From the NCBI GenBank assembly GCA_902802375.1, contig CADCLS010000003.1:1-64000 (forward strand): a DNA stretch of 64,000 bases, given 5' to 3'. A program made the translations under genes and the position numbers. Origin of the DNA: Oscillospiraceae bacterium (GTDB taxonomy: Bacteria > Bacillota > Clostridia > Oscillospirales > Acutalibacteraceae). Below the pieces are notes generated by a model. It was not told the DNA's origin. It saw only the letters and a program-made list of their open reading frames with translations, and did not search any database. Positions within the stretch are counted from its first letter, which is position 1. Each line of letters starts with the position of its first letter. Of this stretch, positions 37,317 to 46,693 are shown piece after piece.

Positions 37317-38328
37317 TATAGGAATAGATTTAGGCTCTTATAAAACGGTGATTTTTTCGAGTTCAAAAATAGTGCTTGAGGCACCGAGCTTTATAACCGT
37401 TGATAATGAAACATGGGAACCTGTGTATTACGGAGAAAAAGCGCGTCAGACGCTTGGCAGAACCCCGGATAGTCTTTTGTGTGTAAATCCCATCGAGCAC
37501 GGAAAAATATCGGATTATGATTTAGCTCAGAGTATGCTCAAATCGTATATGGATGACGCGTTCGGTAACAGAATTTTGCGACCGCGCATTATGGCAACAC
37601 TGCCTCCCGGGCTTACAGAGCTTCAGCATCATTCGCTTTCTAATGTTATTGAATCAAGCGGCGGAAGAAATATTTTCGTAATAGAATCGCCTTTGGCAAT
37701 AGCTTACGGACTTGAGCTTGATTTTTCAAAGCCTCACGGCAACCTTATAATTGATATAGGTGCCGGCACTACCGACGCCGCCGTTATTTCTATGGGAGGG
37801 ATTGCGGTGTGCGAGTCTGCCCCCGTAGCTTCTTTTGATTTTGACAATCAGATAATAAAGTATGTAAGGTCGGAATATAACATTGAAATAGGCGCACTTA
37901 CGGCAGAGGCGGTAAAAAAACAAATCGGCACGGTTATTGAAAGACCGGTTGAAATCGCTATGGTAGCAAAGGGCAGAAATGTATTTACGGGGCTGCCCGA
38001 AAGCTTCGAAATAACATCCGGAGAGATTTATTACGCTCTGAAGGAAACCGCAGCAGATATTTGCGACGCGGTGAGAAAGGTTTTGAATTTGACCGACCCG
38101 GATTTGTTAGCCGATATAAAGAATGACGGGTTTTATCTTGCAGGCGGCGGCTCTAAGATATTTGGTATGGATGTTTTACTTTCTGAATTCCTTGGTACCA
38201 AGGCAATAGCTTTAGAGGACCCTGAGTACAGCGTGGTAAAGGGCGCCGCAGCAGCGCTCAGGCACAGTGATTCTCTTAAAAATGTAAATTACCAGCTTCG
38301 TTCTATCAAAGAGCTTGAAATTTCTTAA
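37306..38328 (+). CDS. mreB: MreB-like actin homologue
   Basis: This 340-residue protein has the actin-fold motifs: DIGIDLGSYKT phosphate 1, IIDIGAGTTDAAV phosphate 2 near residue 150, and FYLAGGGSKIFG near residue 275. It matches the MreB/Mbl shape-determining family in length. No mreC or mreD follows; the next genes are infC-rpmI-rplT. A lone MreB paralogue in a cell-wall or division role is therefore as likely as the main elongasome MreB. Confidence 0.83.
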   Translation: MATDIGIDLGSYKTVIFSSSKIVLEAPSFITVDNETWEPVYYGEKARQTLGRTPDSLLCVNPIEHGKISDYDLAQSMLKSYMDDAFGNRILRPRIMATLPPGLTELQHHSLSNVIESSGGRNIFVIESPLAIAYGLELDFSKPHGNLIIDIGAGTTDAAVISMGGIAVCESAPVASFDFDNQIIKYVRSEYNIEIGALTAEAVKKQIGTVIERPVEIAMVAKGRNVFTGLPESFEITSGEIYYALKETAADICDAVRKVLNLTDPDLLADIKNDGFYLAGGGSKIFGMDVLLSEFLGTKAIALEDPEYSVVKGAAAALRHSDSLKNVNYQLRSIKELEIS

Positions 38329-38336
38329 AAACATAC

Positions 38337-38364
38337 TTGACAAATTATTATTTAGTGTTATAAT
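38337..38364 (+). promoter_or_regulatory. infC-rpmI-rplT promoter
   Basis: TTGACA (38337-38342) and TATAAT (38359-38364) are consensus boxes with a 16-base spacer, located directly after the mreB-like gene. Confidence 0.8.
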
Positions 38365-38370
38365 ACTCAT

Positions 38371-38498
38371 TGACAATGAAGTAGAAATGCCGTGTTTCTC
38401 ACCCTGCGATTTTGTTTTCAGGGTTTATAGGAAGTATCTTTTCAGGACACGGGTATATTCTGCTCGTGTCCATATTTATTTTTCGGAGGTGCTTTGCA
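38371..38498 (+). promoter_or_regulatory. infC leader, L20-leader-like attenuator
   Basis: The roughly 130-base leader before infC contains a hairpin at 38401-38424 (ACCCTG/CAGGGT) and a second at 38445-38471 (GGACACG/CGTGTCC). The second is followed by ATATTTATTTTT, which would act as a premature terminator. In Bacillus this operon is repressed by ribosomal protein L20 binding a leader and causing termination, and the layout here fits. I have not matched it to the Rfam L20 leader model. Confidence 0.55.
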
Positions 38499-39017
38499 AT
38501 AAGCAGTAAGGAATTAGCCATAAATGAGGCAATCAAATTCAAAGAGGTACGCGTTATAGGCGAGGACGGAACACAGCTCGGCATTATGCCTGTTGATAAG
38601 GCGCTTAAGGCGGCTTATGAAAAGGATCTTGACCTTGTAAATATTTCACCGAATGCTACGCCGCCGGTTTGTAAAATTATGAATTACGGTAAGTACCGTT
38701 TTGAGCAGTCCAAAAAGGAAAAAGAAGTCCGTAAAAATCAAAAGATAATCGAGATTAAGGAAATAAGACTCGGTCTCGGTATTGATGTTCACGACTTTGA
38801 AACCAAAGGTAACCAAGCTATAAAATTTCTTAAAAGTGGAAACAAGGTAAAGGTATCTATCCGTTTTCGCGGCAGAGAGCTTGGCCATCCGGAAATAGGC
38901 CTTGATACTATGGCTCGCTTTGCAAGCTATTGCGAGGAATTTTCAAATGTTGAGAAAGCCGCTAAAATGGAAGGGCGGAATATGTTAATGTTTTTAGCCC
39001 CTAAATCGGCTAAATAA
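38499..39017 (+). CDS. infC: Translation initiation factor IF-3, ATA start
   Basis: This 172-residue protein is IF-3, which binds the 30S subunit and discriminates against wrong start codons and initiator t[16 protein letters not shown] opens the N-terminal domain, and [13 protein letters not shown] lies in the C-terminal domain. No ATG, GTG or TTG is suitably placed. The only ribosome binding site, GGAGGT at 38485-38490, lies eight bases before an in-frame ATA at 38499. Rare start codons such as ATT are known for infC and allow IF-3 to limit its own synthesis; ATA here is inferred from sequence. The product length is normal. Confidence 0.88.
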   Translation: MSSKELAINEAIKFKEVRVIGEDGTQLGIMPVDKALKAAYEKDLDLVNISPNATPPVCKIMNYGKYRFEQSKKEKEVRKNQKIIEIKEIRLGLGIDVHDFETKGNQAIKFLKSGNKVKVSIRFRGRELGHPEIGLDTMARFASYCEEFSNVEKAAKMEGRNMLMFLAPKSAK

Positions 39018-39036
39018 GAATATTGGAGGATTAAAA

Positions 39037-39234
39037 ATGCCTAAGATTAAAACACACAGCGGCGCTAAAAAGCGCTTCAAACTCACAAAAAACGGCAAGG
39101 TAAAACGCGCACATGCTTTTAAGTCGCATATTCTTAATAAGAAGACAACAAAGCGTAAAAGAAATCTGCGCAAGGTCGTATGCGCTGATGTAACGAATGT
39201 TGCAGCAGTTAAGAAAATGATTCCTTATAAGTAA
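39037..39234 (+). CDS. rpmI: Ribosomal protein bL35
   Basis: This 65-residue basic protein has the bL35 pattern: [22 protein letters not shown] at the start and a KRNLRK core near residue 41. It follows infC by 19 bases with TTGGAGG before its ATG, and precedes rplT in the standard order. Confidence 0.95.
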   Translation: MPKIKTHSGAKKRFKLTKNGKVKRAHAFKSHILNKKTTKRKRNLRKVVCADVTNVAAVKKMIPYK

Positions 39235-39263
39235 TTAAGGACTTGAAAGTGGAGGTAACTTAA

Positions 39264-39623
39264 ATGGCTCGTGTAAAAGGTGCGTTAGCAACACGCAAGA
39301 GAAGAAAAAAGACATTAAAACTTGCTAAAGGTTATTTTGGTGCAAAATCAAAACTTTTTAAGACCGCTAAAGAAGCGGTAATGAAATCAGGCAATTATGC
39401 CTATATCGGCCGCAGGCAGAAGAAGCGCGATTTTCGTCGCCTTTGGATAACCCGTATTTCTGCTGCAGCAAAAATCAACGGTATGAATTATTCAACATTT
39501 ATGAACGGTCTTAAAAAGGCAGGCGTTCAGATTAACCGTAAGATGTTAGCTGATATTGCGGTAAACGATCCGGCAGGTTTTGAAAACCTTGCTAAGAACG
39601 CAAAAAAGGCGCTCGAAAAATAA
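39264..39623 (+). CDS. rplT: Ribosomal protein bL20
   Basis: This 119-residue protein is bL20, an early 50S assembly protein and, in Firmicutes, the repressor of its own operon. [18 protein letters not shown] begins the long basic helix and [10 protein letters not shown] the globular part. GGAGG precedes the ATG. It is the last gene before a strong terminator. Confidence 0.96.
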   Translation: MARVKGALATRKRRKKTLKLAKGYFGAKSKLFKTAKEAVMKSGNYAYIGRRQKKRDFRRLWITRISAAAKINGMNYSTFMNGLKKAGVQINRKMLADIAVNDPAGFENLAKNAKKALEK

Positions 39624-39629
39624 TTGTTT

Positions 39630-39667
39630 CGCCCGAGAGTTTTAATCTCGGGCGCATTTTGCTTTTA
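39630..39667 (+). terminator. rplT terminator
   Basis: A perfect 9-bp GC-rich stem (39630-39638 with 39646-39654) with a GTTTTAA loop is followed by CATTTTGCTTTT. Confidence 0.85.
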
Positions 39668-39681
39668 ATAAGGTGATAAAA

Positions 39682-40464
39682 ATGCTTGATTTTAAGCAAA
39701 TTTCGGCAAAAGACAACCGTCTTATAAAGCTTACGGCGCTTTTGCAAAAGTCGTCAAAAGCGCGAAAAGAGAACTCTCTTTTTGTGCTTGAGGGTCCGCG
39801 TATTTGCAAGGACGCGGCTGAAAACGGTGTATTGTTTGATACGCTTATTTTATCAGATTCCGTATATGAAAATATGTCTGACGATGTATTACTTTTATGC
39901 AAAAATGCCGATAACGGTGCCGTAGTACGCGATGATTTATTCAAAAAAATCAGCGATACCGCCTCACCTCAGGGTATAATTGCTTTGTGCATTATGCCAA
40001 CGCAGAAAGAAAGTATAGACAACTTAGGCAGATTTGTGGCGCTTGAAAACATTGCAGACCCGGCAAATATCGGAGCTATTGCGCGAACGGCTGAAGCTCT
40101 CGGCATTGACGGGATAATTATTTCGGGCGATTCCTGCGATATTTATTCGCCGAAAGCACTCAGAGCCTCTATGGGCACACTTCTTCGTATGCCGTTATAT
40201 TTTTGTGATGATATTATATCTTTCCTTAATAAAAATTCTTTAAGAGGCTTTGCTTGTATACCTGTAGCTTCGGCAGATATAAGCTTTGGGGATTTTAAGT
40301 TTTCTGACGGTGATGTGGTAATTATAGGAAATGAGGCAAACGGTCTTACCGAAGCAACAAAAATCGGTGCTTATAAAACTGTCACGATAAATATGCGCGG
40401 AAGTGCGGAGTCACTTAATGCTGCCGCCGCCGCGGCTATAGCTATGTGGGAGCTGATAAAGTAG
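39682..40464 (+). CDS. TrmH-family rRNA/tRNA 2'-O-methyltransferase
   Basis: This 260-residue SPOUT-class protein has the three family motifs: ENIADPANIGAIARTAEAL, IIGNEANGL and NMRGSAESLNAAAAAAI. A substrate-binding N-terminal domain begins with KDNRLIKL and VLEGPR. It is a 23S rRNA methyltransferase-type enzyme (RlmB/YsgA-like); the target nucleotide is not deducible. AAGGTG precedes the ATG at 39682. It starts a long co-directional series. Confidence 0.88.
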   Translation: MLDFKQISAKDNRLIKLTALLQKSSKARKENSLFVLEGPRICKDAAENGVLFDTLILSDSVYENMSDDVLLLCKNADNGAVVRDDLFKKISDTASPQGIIALCIMPTQKESIDNLGRFVALENIADPANIGAIARTAEALGIDGIIISGDSCDIYSPKALRASMGTLLRMPLYFCDDIISFLNKNSLRGFACIPVASADISFGDFKFSDGDVVIIGNEANGLTEATKIGAYKTVTINMRGSAESLNAAAAAAIAMWELIK

Positions 40465-40473
40465 GGGATTTTT

Positions 40474-41607
40474 ATGGATAACAGGATTTATAATATTTTG
40501 CTGTTAAACTCTGTATTTGGTGCCGGCAGTCAGAGAGCTGTTAAAATCTATGCAAAACTTAATGAAATGCGTTTACTTGATTTGCCTATCGAAAAATCAG
40601 TTCTTAAAGCCGGAATTGATGATACAACTCGTGAGCGCTTACTCGGCGTTAAAAAAGAGCGCATAGATAAGGTGATTTCCGATTGTAAAAGAGCAGATAT
40701 AAGGATTTTGCCGATTTATGATACCGGTTATCCTGAATGTCTTCGTAATATAGCCGTTCCGCCTATTGTTCTTTTTGTAAAGGGCGAACTGCCTGATTTT
40801 GATAATTTGCCCGTATTCTGCATCGTAGGGCCGAGGAAAATCACCGATTTCGGGAGGAAAGCGGCGTATTCGCTTGCGAGAAGACTTTCTAAAGCCGGTA
40901 TGATTATTGTCAGCGGTTCGGCAGAAGGCGGCGACTTTTCTGCGCATTCGGGTGTTTTGAGCGTGTCCGGCAAATCGGTTATGGTTTCGGCTGACGGTAT
41001 TATAACTCAGCTCAATTCAAAAAATCATCTGCTCTGTAAAAATCTGCTTAAAAACGGCTGCATTATAAGCGAATGTCCTCCTCGCGAAGTGGCGCGGAAA
41101 TATAGTTTTCCTATAAGAAACAGGATAATGTCCGGTCTGAGCCTCGGTGTGGCAATAGTTGAAGCACCCGAGAAAAGCGGTACGCTGATAACCGCAAGTC
41201 ACGCGGCGGATCAGGGTAAAGATGTATTTGTAATACCCGGTAATCCTACGGATAATGCGTATAAAGGCACAAATGCACTTCTTCGTGACGGCGCTATGCC
41301 GCTGCTTGAAGCATCGGATATATTTTTAAGGTATTCTGAGGAGTTCCCCGAACAAATTGACATTAAAAAGGCATACAGCGGTGAAGATTCTAAAAAGTTA
41401 AAGAAAAATTCACAAAAAAAGTTACTGTCTGCTCTTTCAAAAGAGGCGCAGTTAGTGTATAATAATTTGAATGAGCATCAGTTTTCGGCAGATGATTTAT
41501 ATGTGCCGGAGTTGGATGCAGGAAGCCTTATTTCGGCTCTTACCGAGCTTGAAATTGAGCACTATATCATATCCGTACCCGGCGGAACCTATAAAATTTC
41601 AGATTAG
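40474..41607 (+). CDS. dprA: DprA-like DNA-processing protein
   Basis: This 377-residue protein has the DprA layout: an N-terminal helical region, a Rossmann-like core and a C-terminal winged helix. RNRIMSGLS and SGTLITASHAADQGKDVF are typical. The glycine-rich core deviates: VGPRK replaces VGSR, SGSAEGGDFSAH replaces the usual SG-x-A-R-G-I-D-x-x-AH, and GVLSVSG replaces GAL-x-x-GG. DprA loads RecA on incoming single-stranded DNA. The deviations may mean divergence or a changed role. It starts 9 bases after the methyltransferase gene. Confidence 0.82.
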   Translation: MDNRIYNILLLNSVFGAGSQRAVKIYAKLNEMRLLDLPIEKSVLKAGIDDTTRERLLGVKKERIDKVISDCKRADIRILPIYDTGYPECLRNIAVPPIVLFVKGELPDFDNLPVFCIVGPRKITDFGRKAAYSLARRLSKAGMIIVSGSAEGGDFSAHSGVLSVSGKSVMVSADGIITQLNSKNHLLCKNLLKNGCIISECPPREVARKYSFPIRNRIMSGLSLGVAIVEAPEKSGTLITASHAADQGKDVFVIPGNPTDNAYKGTNALLRDGAMPLLEASDIFLRYSEEFPEQIDIKKAYSGEDSKKLKKNSQKKLLSALSKEAQLVYNNLNEHQFSADDLYVPELDAGSLISALTELEIEHYIISVPGGTYKISD

Positions 41608-41623
41608 TAAAGGGAGTTTTGAA

Positions 41624-43717
41624 ATGTCAAAACTGGTTATTGTTGAGTCACCTACTAAGGTTAAGAGCATAAAGAAGTATTTAGGCTCTGATTATAGCGT
41701 TATGGCATCAATGGGGCATATCAGAGATTTGCCGAAATCAAAGTTCGGAATAGATGTCGATAACGGCTTCAAACCTGATTATATAAATATGCCGGAGAAA
41801 AAAGAGCTTATTAAATCCTTGAAAGCGGCGGCGGCGCAGAGCGATTTTGTATATCTTGCAACCGACCCTGACCGTGAGGGTGAAGCTATTTCATGGCATT
41901 TGGCAAATATACTGGGATTAAGCCTTGATGATGAAAACCGCATTTCTTTCAATGAAATTACTAAAAGCGGTGTTGAAAAAGGAATTAAAAATCCCCATAA
42001 AATAGATATTAATTTAGTTGACGCACAGCAGGCTCGCCGCGTGGTTGACAGAATAGTTGGTTATAAGCTTAGCCCTTTCCTTTGGAAAAAGGTCAAAAGC
42101 GGTCTTTCAGCCGGAAGAGTTCAAACTGTAGCTTTAAGGCTCATAGTAGACCGAGAGCGCGAGATTGAGGCGTTTGTACCTGAAGAGTATTGGACGATAG
42201 ATGCCAAGCTTTTAAGCGGTACAAAGTCATTTACCGCGCGTCTTTTCGGTATGGCAGACGGTAAGAAGCTTGATGTCGTACATGATGAAAAAACTGCACT
42301 CGGCATAGCAGATAGCCTTAAAGATAAAAAGTTTACGGTAGCGGATGTTAAAAAGGGCACGCGCACACGCCAGCCTGCGCCTCCGTTTACAACCTCTACA
42401 CTTCAGCAGGAGGCTTCAAGAAAGCTTAATTTTACAGGTCAGCGAACCATGAGCGTGGCTCAAAAGCTTTATGAAGGCGTTGATGTTGAGGGCTTTGGCA
42501 CTACCGGTCTTATCACCTATATGCGTACGGATTCGCTTCGTATATCCGAGGAAGCCCGTGCCGCCGCTCAACAGTATATTTCAGAGATTTACGGTGGCAA
42601 TTATTTACCGGCAAAACCTCGCTATTTCAAAACAAAAAGCGGTGCGCAAGATGCTCATGAGGCTATAAGACCTACCAATGTTTTTATAACGCCAAACAAG
42701 GCAAAAGCATCTCTTACAGCAGAACAGTATAAGCTTTATAAGCTTATTTGGGAGAGATTTTTGGCGTCTTTAATGGCGGCGTCAATTCAAAATACCGTAA
42801 GCGTTGATATACTCGCCGGCGATTATCTTTTCAAAGCAAGCGGATATAAGGTTAAATTCGACGGATTCACCGTTCTTTACGAAGAGGGCAAGGATGAGGA
42901 AACTGACGATAATGTAACACTACCTGAGATGAGCAAGGGAGATAGTCTTAAGCTAAAAGCACTTCTTCCGAATCAGCATTTCACTCAGCCACCCGCCCGT
43001 TATACCGAGCCTACGCTTATTAAAACGCTCGATGAAAACGGAATTGGCAGACCGTCAACCTATGCGCCTATAATTTCAAATATTTTGCAAAGGGAATACA
43101 TTGAAAGGGAAAAGAAATCATTGAAGCCTACTACCCTCGGTATTCTTGTGTGTGACCTTATAAATGAATATTTCAAAAAAATCATTGATACGAAATTTAC
43201 CGCAAATCTCGAAAATAGCCTTGATAAGATAGGCACAGGTGATGAAGAGTGGTTAAATACGGTATCCGATTTCTACAAGGATTTCGATGCGCTTTATAAA
43301 AAGGCTGAAAAGGCGCTTGACGGGAAGCGAGTTAAGATACCGGTTGTTGAAAGCGATGTAATCTGCGAAAAATGCGGCAGAAAAATGGTTGAACGCTCAG
43401 GCAGGTTTGGAAAATTTTTAGCTTGCCCCGGTTACCCTGAGTGCAAGAACACCAAGCCTATGCCGGAAAACGAAATCAAAGAACCCTGTCCGGTTTGCGG
43501 CGGCAAGCTTGTTAAGAGAATTTCCAAAAAAGGAAAGAAATTCTATGGTTGCTCGAATTATCCTAACTGCAATTTTGCGGCTCCGGGAATTCCTACCGGC
43601 GATAAATGCCCGGAGTGCGGCGGCTATATAATTAAGGGACTTCGCGGCAGAAAGTACTGTATGAATGCGGATTGTCCCACGAGAAAAACCAAAAAAGAAA
43701 AGGAAAACGGGAAATGA
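41624..43717 (+). CDS. topA: DNA topoisomerase I
   Basis: This 697-residue type IA enzyme relaxes negative supercoils. The Toprim domain starts SKLVIVESPTKVKSI and contains ATDPDREGEAISWH. The active-site tyrosine is Y299 in ITYMRTDSLR. Three C-terminal four-cysteine zinc ribbons follow (starting CEKCGRK, CPVCGGK and CPECGGY). AAGGGAG precedes the ATG at 41624, so most of the upstream frame belongs to dprA. The stop overlaps the trmFO start (ATGA). dprA-topA-trmFO is a common Firmicutes order. Confidence 0.97.
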   Translation: MSKLVIVESPTKVKSIKKYLGSDYSVMASMGHIRDLPKSKFGIDVDNGFKPDYINMPEKKELIKSLKAAAAQSDFVYLATDPDREGEAISWHLANILGLSLDDENRISFNEITKSGVEKGIKNPHKIDINLVDAQQARRVVDRIVGYKLSPFLWKKVKSGLSAGRVQTVALRLIVDREREIEAFVPEEYWTIDAKLLSGTKSFTARLFGMADGKKLDVVHDEKTALGIADSLKDKKFTVADVKKGTRTRQPAPPFTTSTLQQEASRKLNFTGQRTMSVAQKLYEGVDVEGFGTTGLITYMRTDSLRISEEARAAAQQYISEIYGGNYLPAKPRYFKTKSGAQDAHEAIRPTNVFITPNKAKASLTAEQYKLYKLIWERFLASLMAASIQNTVSVDILAGDYLFKASGYKVKFDGFTVLYEEGKDEETDDNVTLPEMSKGDSLKLKALLPNQHFTQPPARYTEPTLIKTLDENGIGRPSTYAPIISNILQREYIEREKKSLKPTTLGILVCDLINEYFKKIIDTKFTANLENSLDKIGTGDEEWLNTVSDFYKDFDALYKKAEKALDGKRVKIPVVESDVICEKCGRKMVERSGRFGKFLACPGYPECKNTKPMPENEIKEPCPVCGGKLVKRISKKGKKFYGCSNYPNCNFAAPGIPTGDKCPECGGYIIKGLRGRKYCMNADCPTRKTKKEKENGK

Positions 43718-45018
43718 GTAAAATCACCGTTATCGGTGCCGGTCTCGCCGGGTGTGAAGCGGCGTTTGCAGCGGCAAACTTAGGCGTAAGCGTTGACCTT
43801 ATAGATATGAAGCCGGAAAAGCATTCGCCGGCGCATAAAAGCGATTTGTTCTCAGAGCTTGTATGTTCAAATTCACTAAAGGCGGCGCGTATTGATTCCG
43901 CGGCAGGACTTTTGAAGGAAGAGATGCGCCGTTTAGGCTCTGTTTGCCTAAAGGCTGCGGATAAATGCACAGTCGCTGCCGGCGGTGCTTTGGCAGTTGA
44001 CCGTGATAAGTTTTCCTTTTTAGTCACCGAAAGCATTAAAAATCATCCGAATATAAATATAATCACAAAAACCGTTTCGCAGTTACCTGAAAACGGCATT
44101 ACTGTAATCGCTACAGGTCCGCTTACCGATGACGATTTAGCACGCGATATTGAGAAATACTGCGGTCAAAGTAATCTAAGCTTCTTTGATGCCGCCGCAC
44201 CTATAGTGACGGCAGAAAGTGTAGATATGAGTATAGCTTTTTCGGCTTCAAGGTACTCAGAAGGTGAGGGCGATTATATAAACTGCCCTATGGATAAAGC
44301 ACAATATGAGGCATTTTATGATGCTCTTGTGAATGCCGAGTCGGCACAACTTCACGGTGTTGACAGCGGTCTTAAGGTATACGAGGGCTGTATGCCGATT
44401 GAAGTGCTTGCAAAGCGCGGGGGTGACGCCATTCGTTTTGGCCCTATGAAGCCGGTAGGACTAAGGGACCCGAGATCGGGTCACAGACCTTGGGCGGCAG
44501 TACAACTGAGAAAAGAAAATAAAGACGGAACACTATACAATATTGTCGGTTTTCAAACCAACCTGAAATTCGGTGAGCAAAAGAGAGTTTTCAGTATGAT
44601 ACCGGGACTTGAAAATGCCGAGTTTGTACGGTACGGGGTTATGCACCGCAATACTTTTATTAATTCTCCAAGGCTGCTTAGTGACAATTTATCATTAAGG
44701 AAAAACGGTAATATCTTTTTTGCAGGTCAGCTTTCCGGTGTTGAGGGGTATATGGAATCGGCGGCAAGCGGTATTGTTGCCGGTATAAACGCGGCAAGAA
44801 ATGTTTTGAAGCAAAAACCGTTAATTTTGCCGGATTATACCATGATAGGCGCACTTCTCGGATTTATTACCGACGAAACAGTAAATAATTTTCAGCCTAT
44901 GGGGGCAAATTTCGGTGTACTGCCGCCACTTGAAGAGCAGATAAGGGATAAGCGCGAGCGATATGCGGCATTTGCCCGTAGGTCACTCAAAGCTTACGAT
45001 AGGGGAGAAATTATATGA
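43714..45018 (+). CDS. trmFO: Methylenetetrahydrofolate-tRNA-(uracil-5-)-methyltransferase
   Basis: This 434-residue FAD enzyme makes ribothymidine 54 in tRNA using methylenetetrahydrofolate, the route used by most Firmicutes. VIGAGLAGCEAAFAAA binds FAD. ELVCSNSLKA and CMPIEVLAKRG hold the cysteines implicated in catalysis. GQLSGVEGYMESAASG lies near residue 345. The ATG at 43714 overlaps the topA stop and its own stop overlaps plsX, both by four bases. Confidence 0.96.
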   Translation: MSKITVIGAGLAGCEAAFAAANLGVSVDLIDMKPEKHSPAHKSDLFSELVCSNSLKAARIDSAAGLLKEEMRRLGSVCLKAADKCTVAAGGALAVDRDKFSFLVTESIKNHPNINIITKTVSQLPENGITVIATGPLTDDDLARDIEKYCGQSNLSFFDAAAPIVTAESVDMSIAFSASRYSEGEGDYINCPMDKAQYEAFYDALVNAESAQLHGVDSGLKVYEGCMPIEVLAKRGGDAIRFGPMKPVGLRDPRSGHRPWAAVQLRKENKDGTLYNIVGFQTNLKFGEQKRVFSMIPGLENAEFVRYGVMHRNTFINSPRLLSDNLSLRKNGNIFFAGQLSGVEGYMESAASGIVAGINAARNVLKQKPLILPDYTMIGALLGFITDETVNNFQPMGANFGVLPPLEEQIRDKRERYAAFARRSLKAYDRGEII

Positions 45019-46007
45019 GAGTAGTTGTAGATGCATTTGGCGGCGATAATGCGCCGGTTGAAATTGTAAAGGGCGCGGCCCTTGCTCATAATGAATACGG
45101 CGTGGATATTACGCTTACCGGCGAAAAGAAACAAATTGAAAAGATAATAGCGGAAAACTCGCTTGACTTAGGTGACAGCCTTAATATTGTTGACTGTACG
45201 GATGTTATAAGTATGCATGATGACCCCACCTCAATACTTAAAGCACATAGCGAATGTTCAATGGCAAAAGCATTTTATGAGCTAAGGGACGGCAATGCCG
45301 ATGCGTTTGTATCCGCCGGTTCTACGGGGGCGGTCGTTGTGGGCGGAACGCTTATAGTAAAGCGGATTAAGGGCGTAAAGAGACCGGCCCTCGGCTCTAT
45401 GATACCGTCGCCTGACGGCGCGTATTTGCTTATGGATATGGGCGCCAACAGTGAAACGAGACCTGAGATGTTGAGACAGTTTGGAATTATGGCGTCTGCT
45501 TACCTTACGGCAGTTGAGGGGAGAACCAACCCTAAAATAGGACTTCTTAATATCGGTACAGAAGAAACAAAAGGTGATGAGCTGCATCGCGAGGCTTACA
45601 GGCTTTTAAGCGAGGCGCCAATAAATTTTGTTGGTAATATTGAGTCAAGAGAAATGCCAAAGGGTATTTGCGATGCGGTAATTACCGACGGTTTTACCGG
45701 CAATATTGCCCTTAAGCTTATCGAGGGTACGGCAAGTACACTCTTTAAGATGATTAAAAATGTTATGTATAAAAGTCTTCCAAATAAGCTTGCGGCGCTT
45801 GTTCTTAAAAGCGACCTGTATTCGCTTAAAGGAATGATGGATAGCTCTGAAGTGGGCGGCGCATTATTGCTCGGTGTAAATATGCCCGTAATTAAAGCGC
45901 ACGGCAGCTCGGATGCGAGAGCCATCAAAAACGCCATAAGGCAGGCTAAAAATTTTTATGAAAACAGTGTTATCGAGAAGATAACGGAAGGCTTAAAATC
46001 GGAGTAA
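45015..46007 (+). CDS. plsX: Phosphate acyltransferase PlsX
   Basis: This 330-residue enzyme makes acyl phosphate from acyl-ACP, the first step of phospholipid synthesis with PlsY. VVVDAFGGDNAPVEIVKGA starts the protein, and STGAVVVGG, DMGANSE and DGFTGNIALK are family segments. Its ATG overlaps the trmFO stop. In many Firmicutes acpP lies between plsX and rnc; here rnc follows after two bases, so acpP is elsewhere. Confidence 0.96.
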   Translation: MRVVVDAFGGDNAPVEIVKGAALAHNEYGVDITLTGEKKQIEKIIAENSLDLGDSLNIVDCTDVISMHDDPTSILKAHSECSMAKAFYELRDGNADAFVSAGSTGAVVVGGTLIVKRIKGVKRPALGSMIPSPDGAYLLMDMGANSETRPEMLRQFGIMASAYLTAVEGRTNPKIGLLNIGTEETKGDELHREAYRLLSEAPINFVGNIESREMPKGICDAVITDGFTGNIALKLIEGTASTLFKMIKNVMYKSLPNKLAALVLKSDLYSLKGMMDSSEVGGALLLGVNMPVIKAHGSSDARAIKNAIRQAKNFYENSVIEKITEGLKSE

Positions 46008-46009
46008 TT

Positions 46010-46693
46010 ATGAAAACGCTTGAAGATAATTTAGGTTATTCTTTTAACAATAAAAAACTGCTTGAAAACGCCCTTGCGCACTCATCTTATGCAAATGAAG
46101 TGCGCGGCGGCATTTCGTCGAATGAGCGACTTGAATTTTTAGGTGATTCGGTTTTGTCGCTAATAGTTTCAAGTTATATTTATGAAAATTATAAAAAAAT
46201 GCCAGAAGGTGAGCTGACGCGCCTGCGTTCGTCTCTTGTATGTGAAAAGACCCTTTGCAAGTTTTCGAGGGCACTGTCAGTAGGAGATTTTTTACTTCTC
46301 GGCAAGGGCGAGCGAAAAACAGGCGGCGCAGAGAGAGATTCTATTCTGGCTGATGCTTTTGAAGCGATACTCGCGGCGGTTTTTCTTGACGGAGGAATTG
46401 AAAACGCAAGAAAGCTTGTTATGCGTTTTGTACTTCCTGAACTTGAAAGCTATGATATAAAAGCCGATTTTAAGGATTACAAAACGCTTCTTCAGGAGAT
46501 AATACAGCGTAATCCCGAAGAGAGCGTTACCTATATTTTAACAGACGAAACAGGACCTGACCATAATAAGCAGTTTACGGTTGAAGTGCGCCTTAATTCA
46601 AATACGATAGGCGCGGGAACCGGCAAAAGCAAAAAAGAAGCTGAGGAAATGGCGGCAAAGCAGGCGCTGAGCTTAATGGGTGAATCCGTATGA
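46010..46693 (+). CDS. rnc: Ribonuclease III
   Basis: This 227-residue endoribonuclease processes rRNA precursors and other double-stranded RNA. The signature ERLEFLGDSVLSLIVS (about residues 39-54) and ADAFEAILAAVFLDGG hold the metal-binding acidic residues. A double-stranded RNA-binding domain (about 150-225) ends GKSKKEAEEMAAKQAL. It sits between plsX and the radical SAM gene, with a four-base overlap into the latter, and smc follows, as in many Firmicutes. Confidence 0.96.
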   Translation: MKTLEDNLGYSFNNKKLLENALAHSSYANEVRGGISSNERLEFLGDSVLSLIVSSYIYENYKKMPEGELTRLRSSLVCEKTLCKFSRALSVGDFLLLGKGERKTGGAERDSILADAFEAILAAVFLDGGIENARKLVMRFVLPELESYDIKADFKDYKTLLQEIIQRNPEESVTYILTDETGPDHNKQFTVEVRLNSNTIGAGTGKSKKEAEEMAAKQALSLMGESV

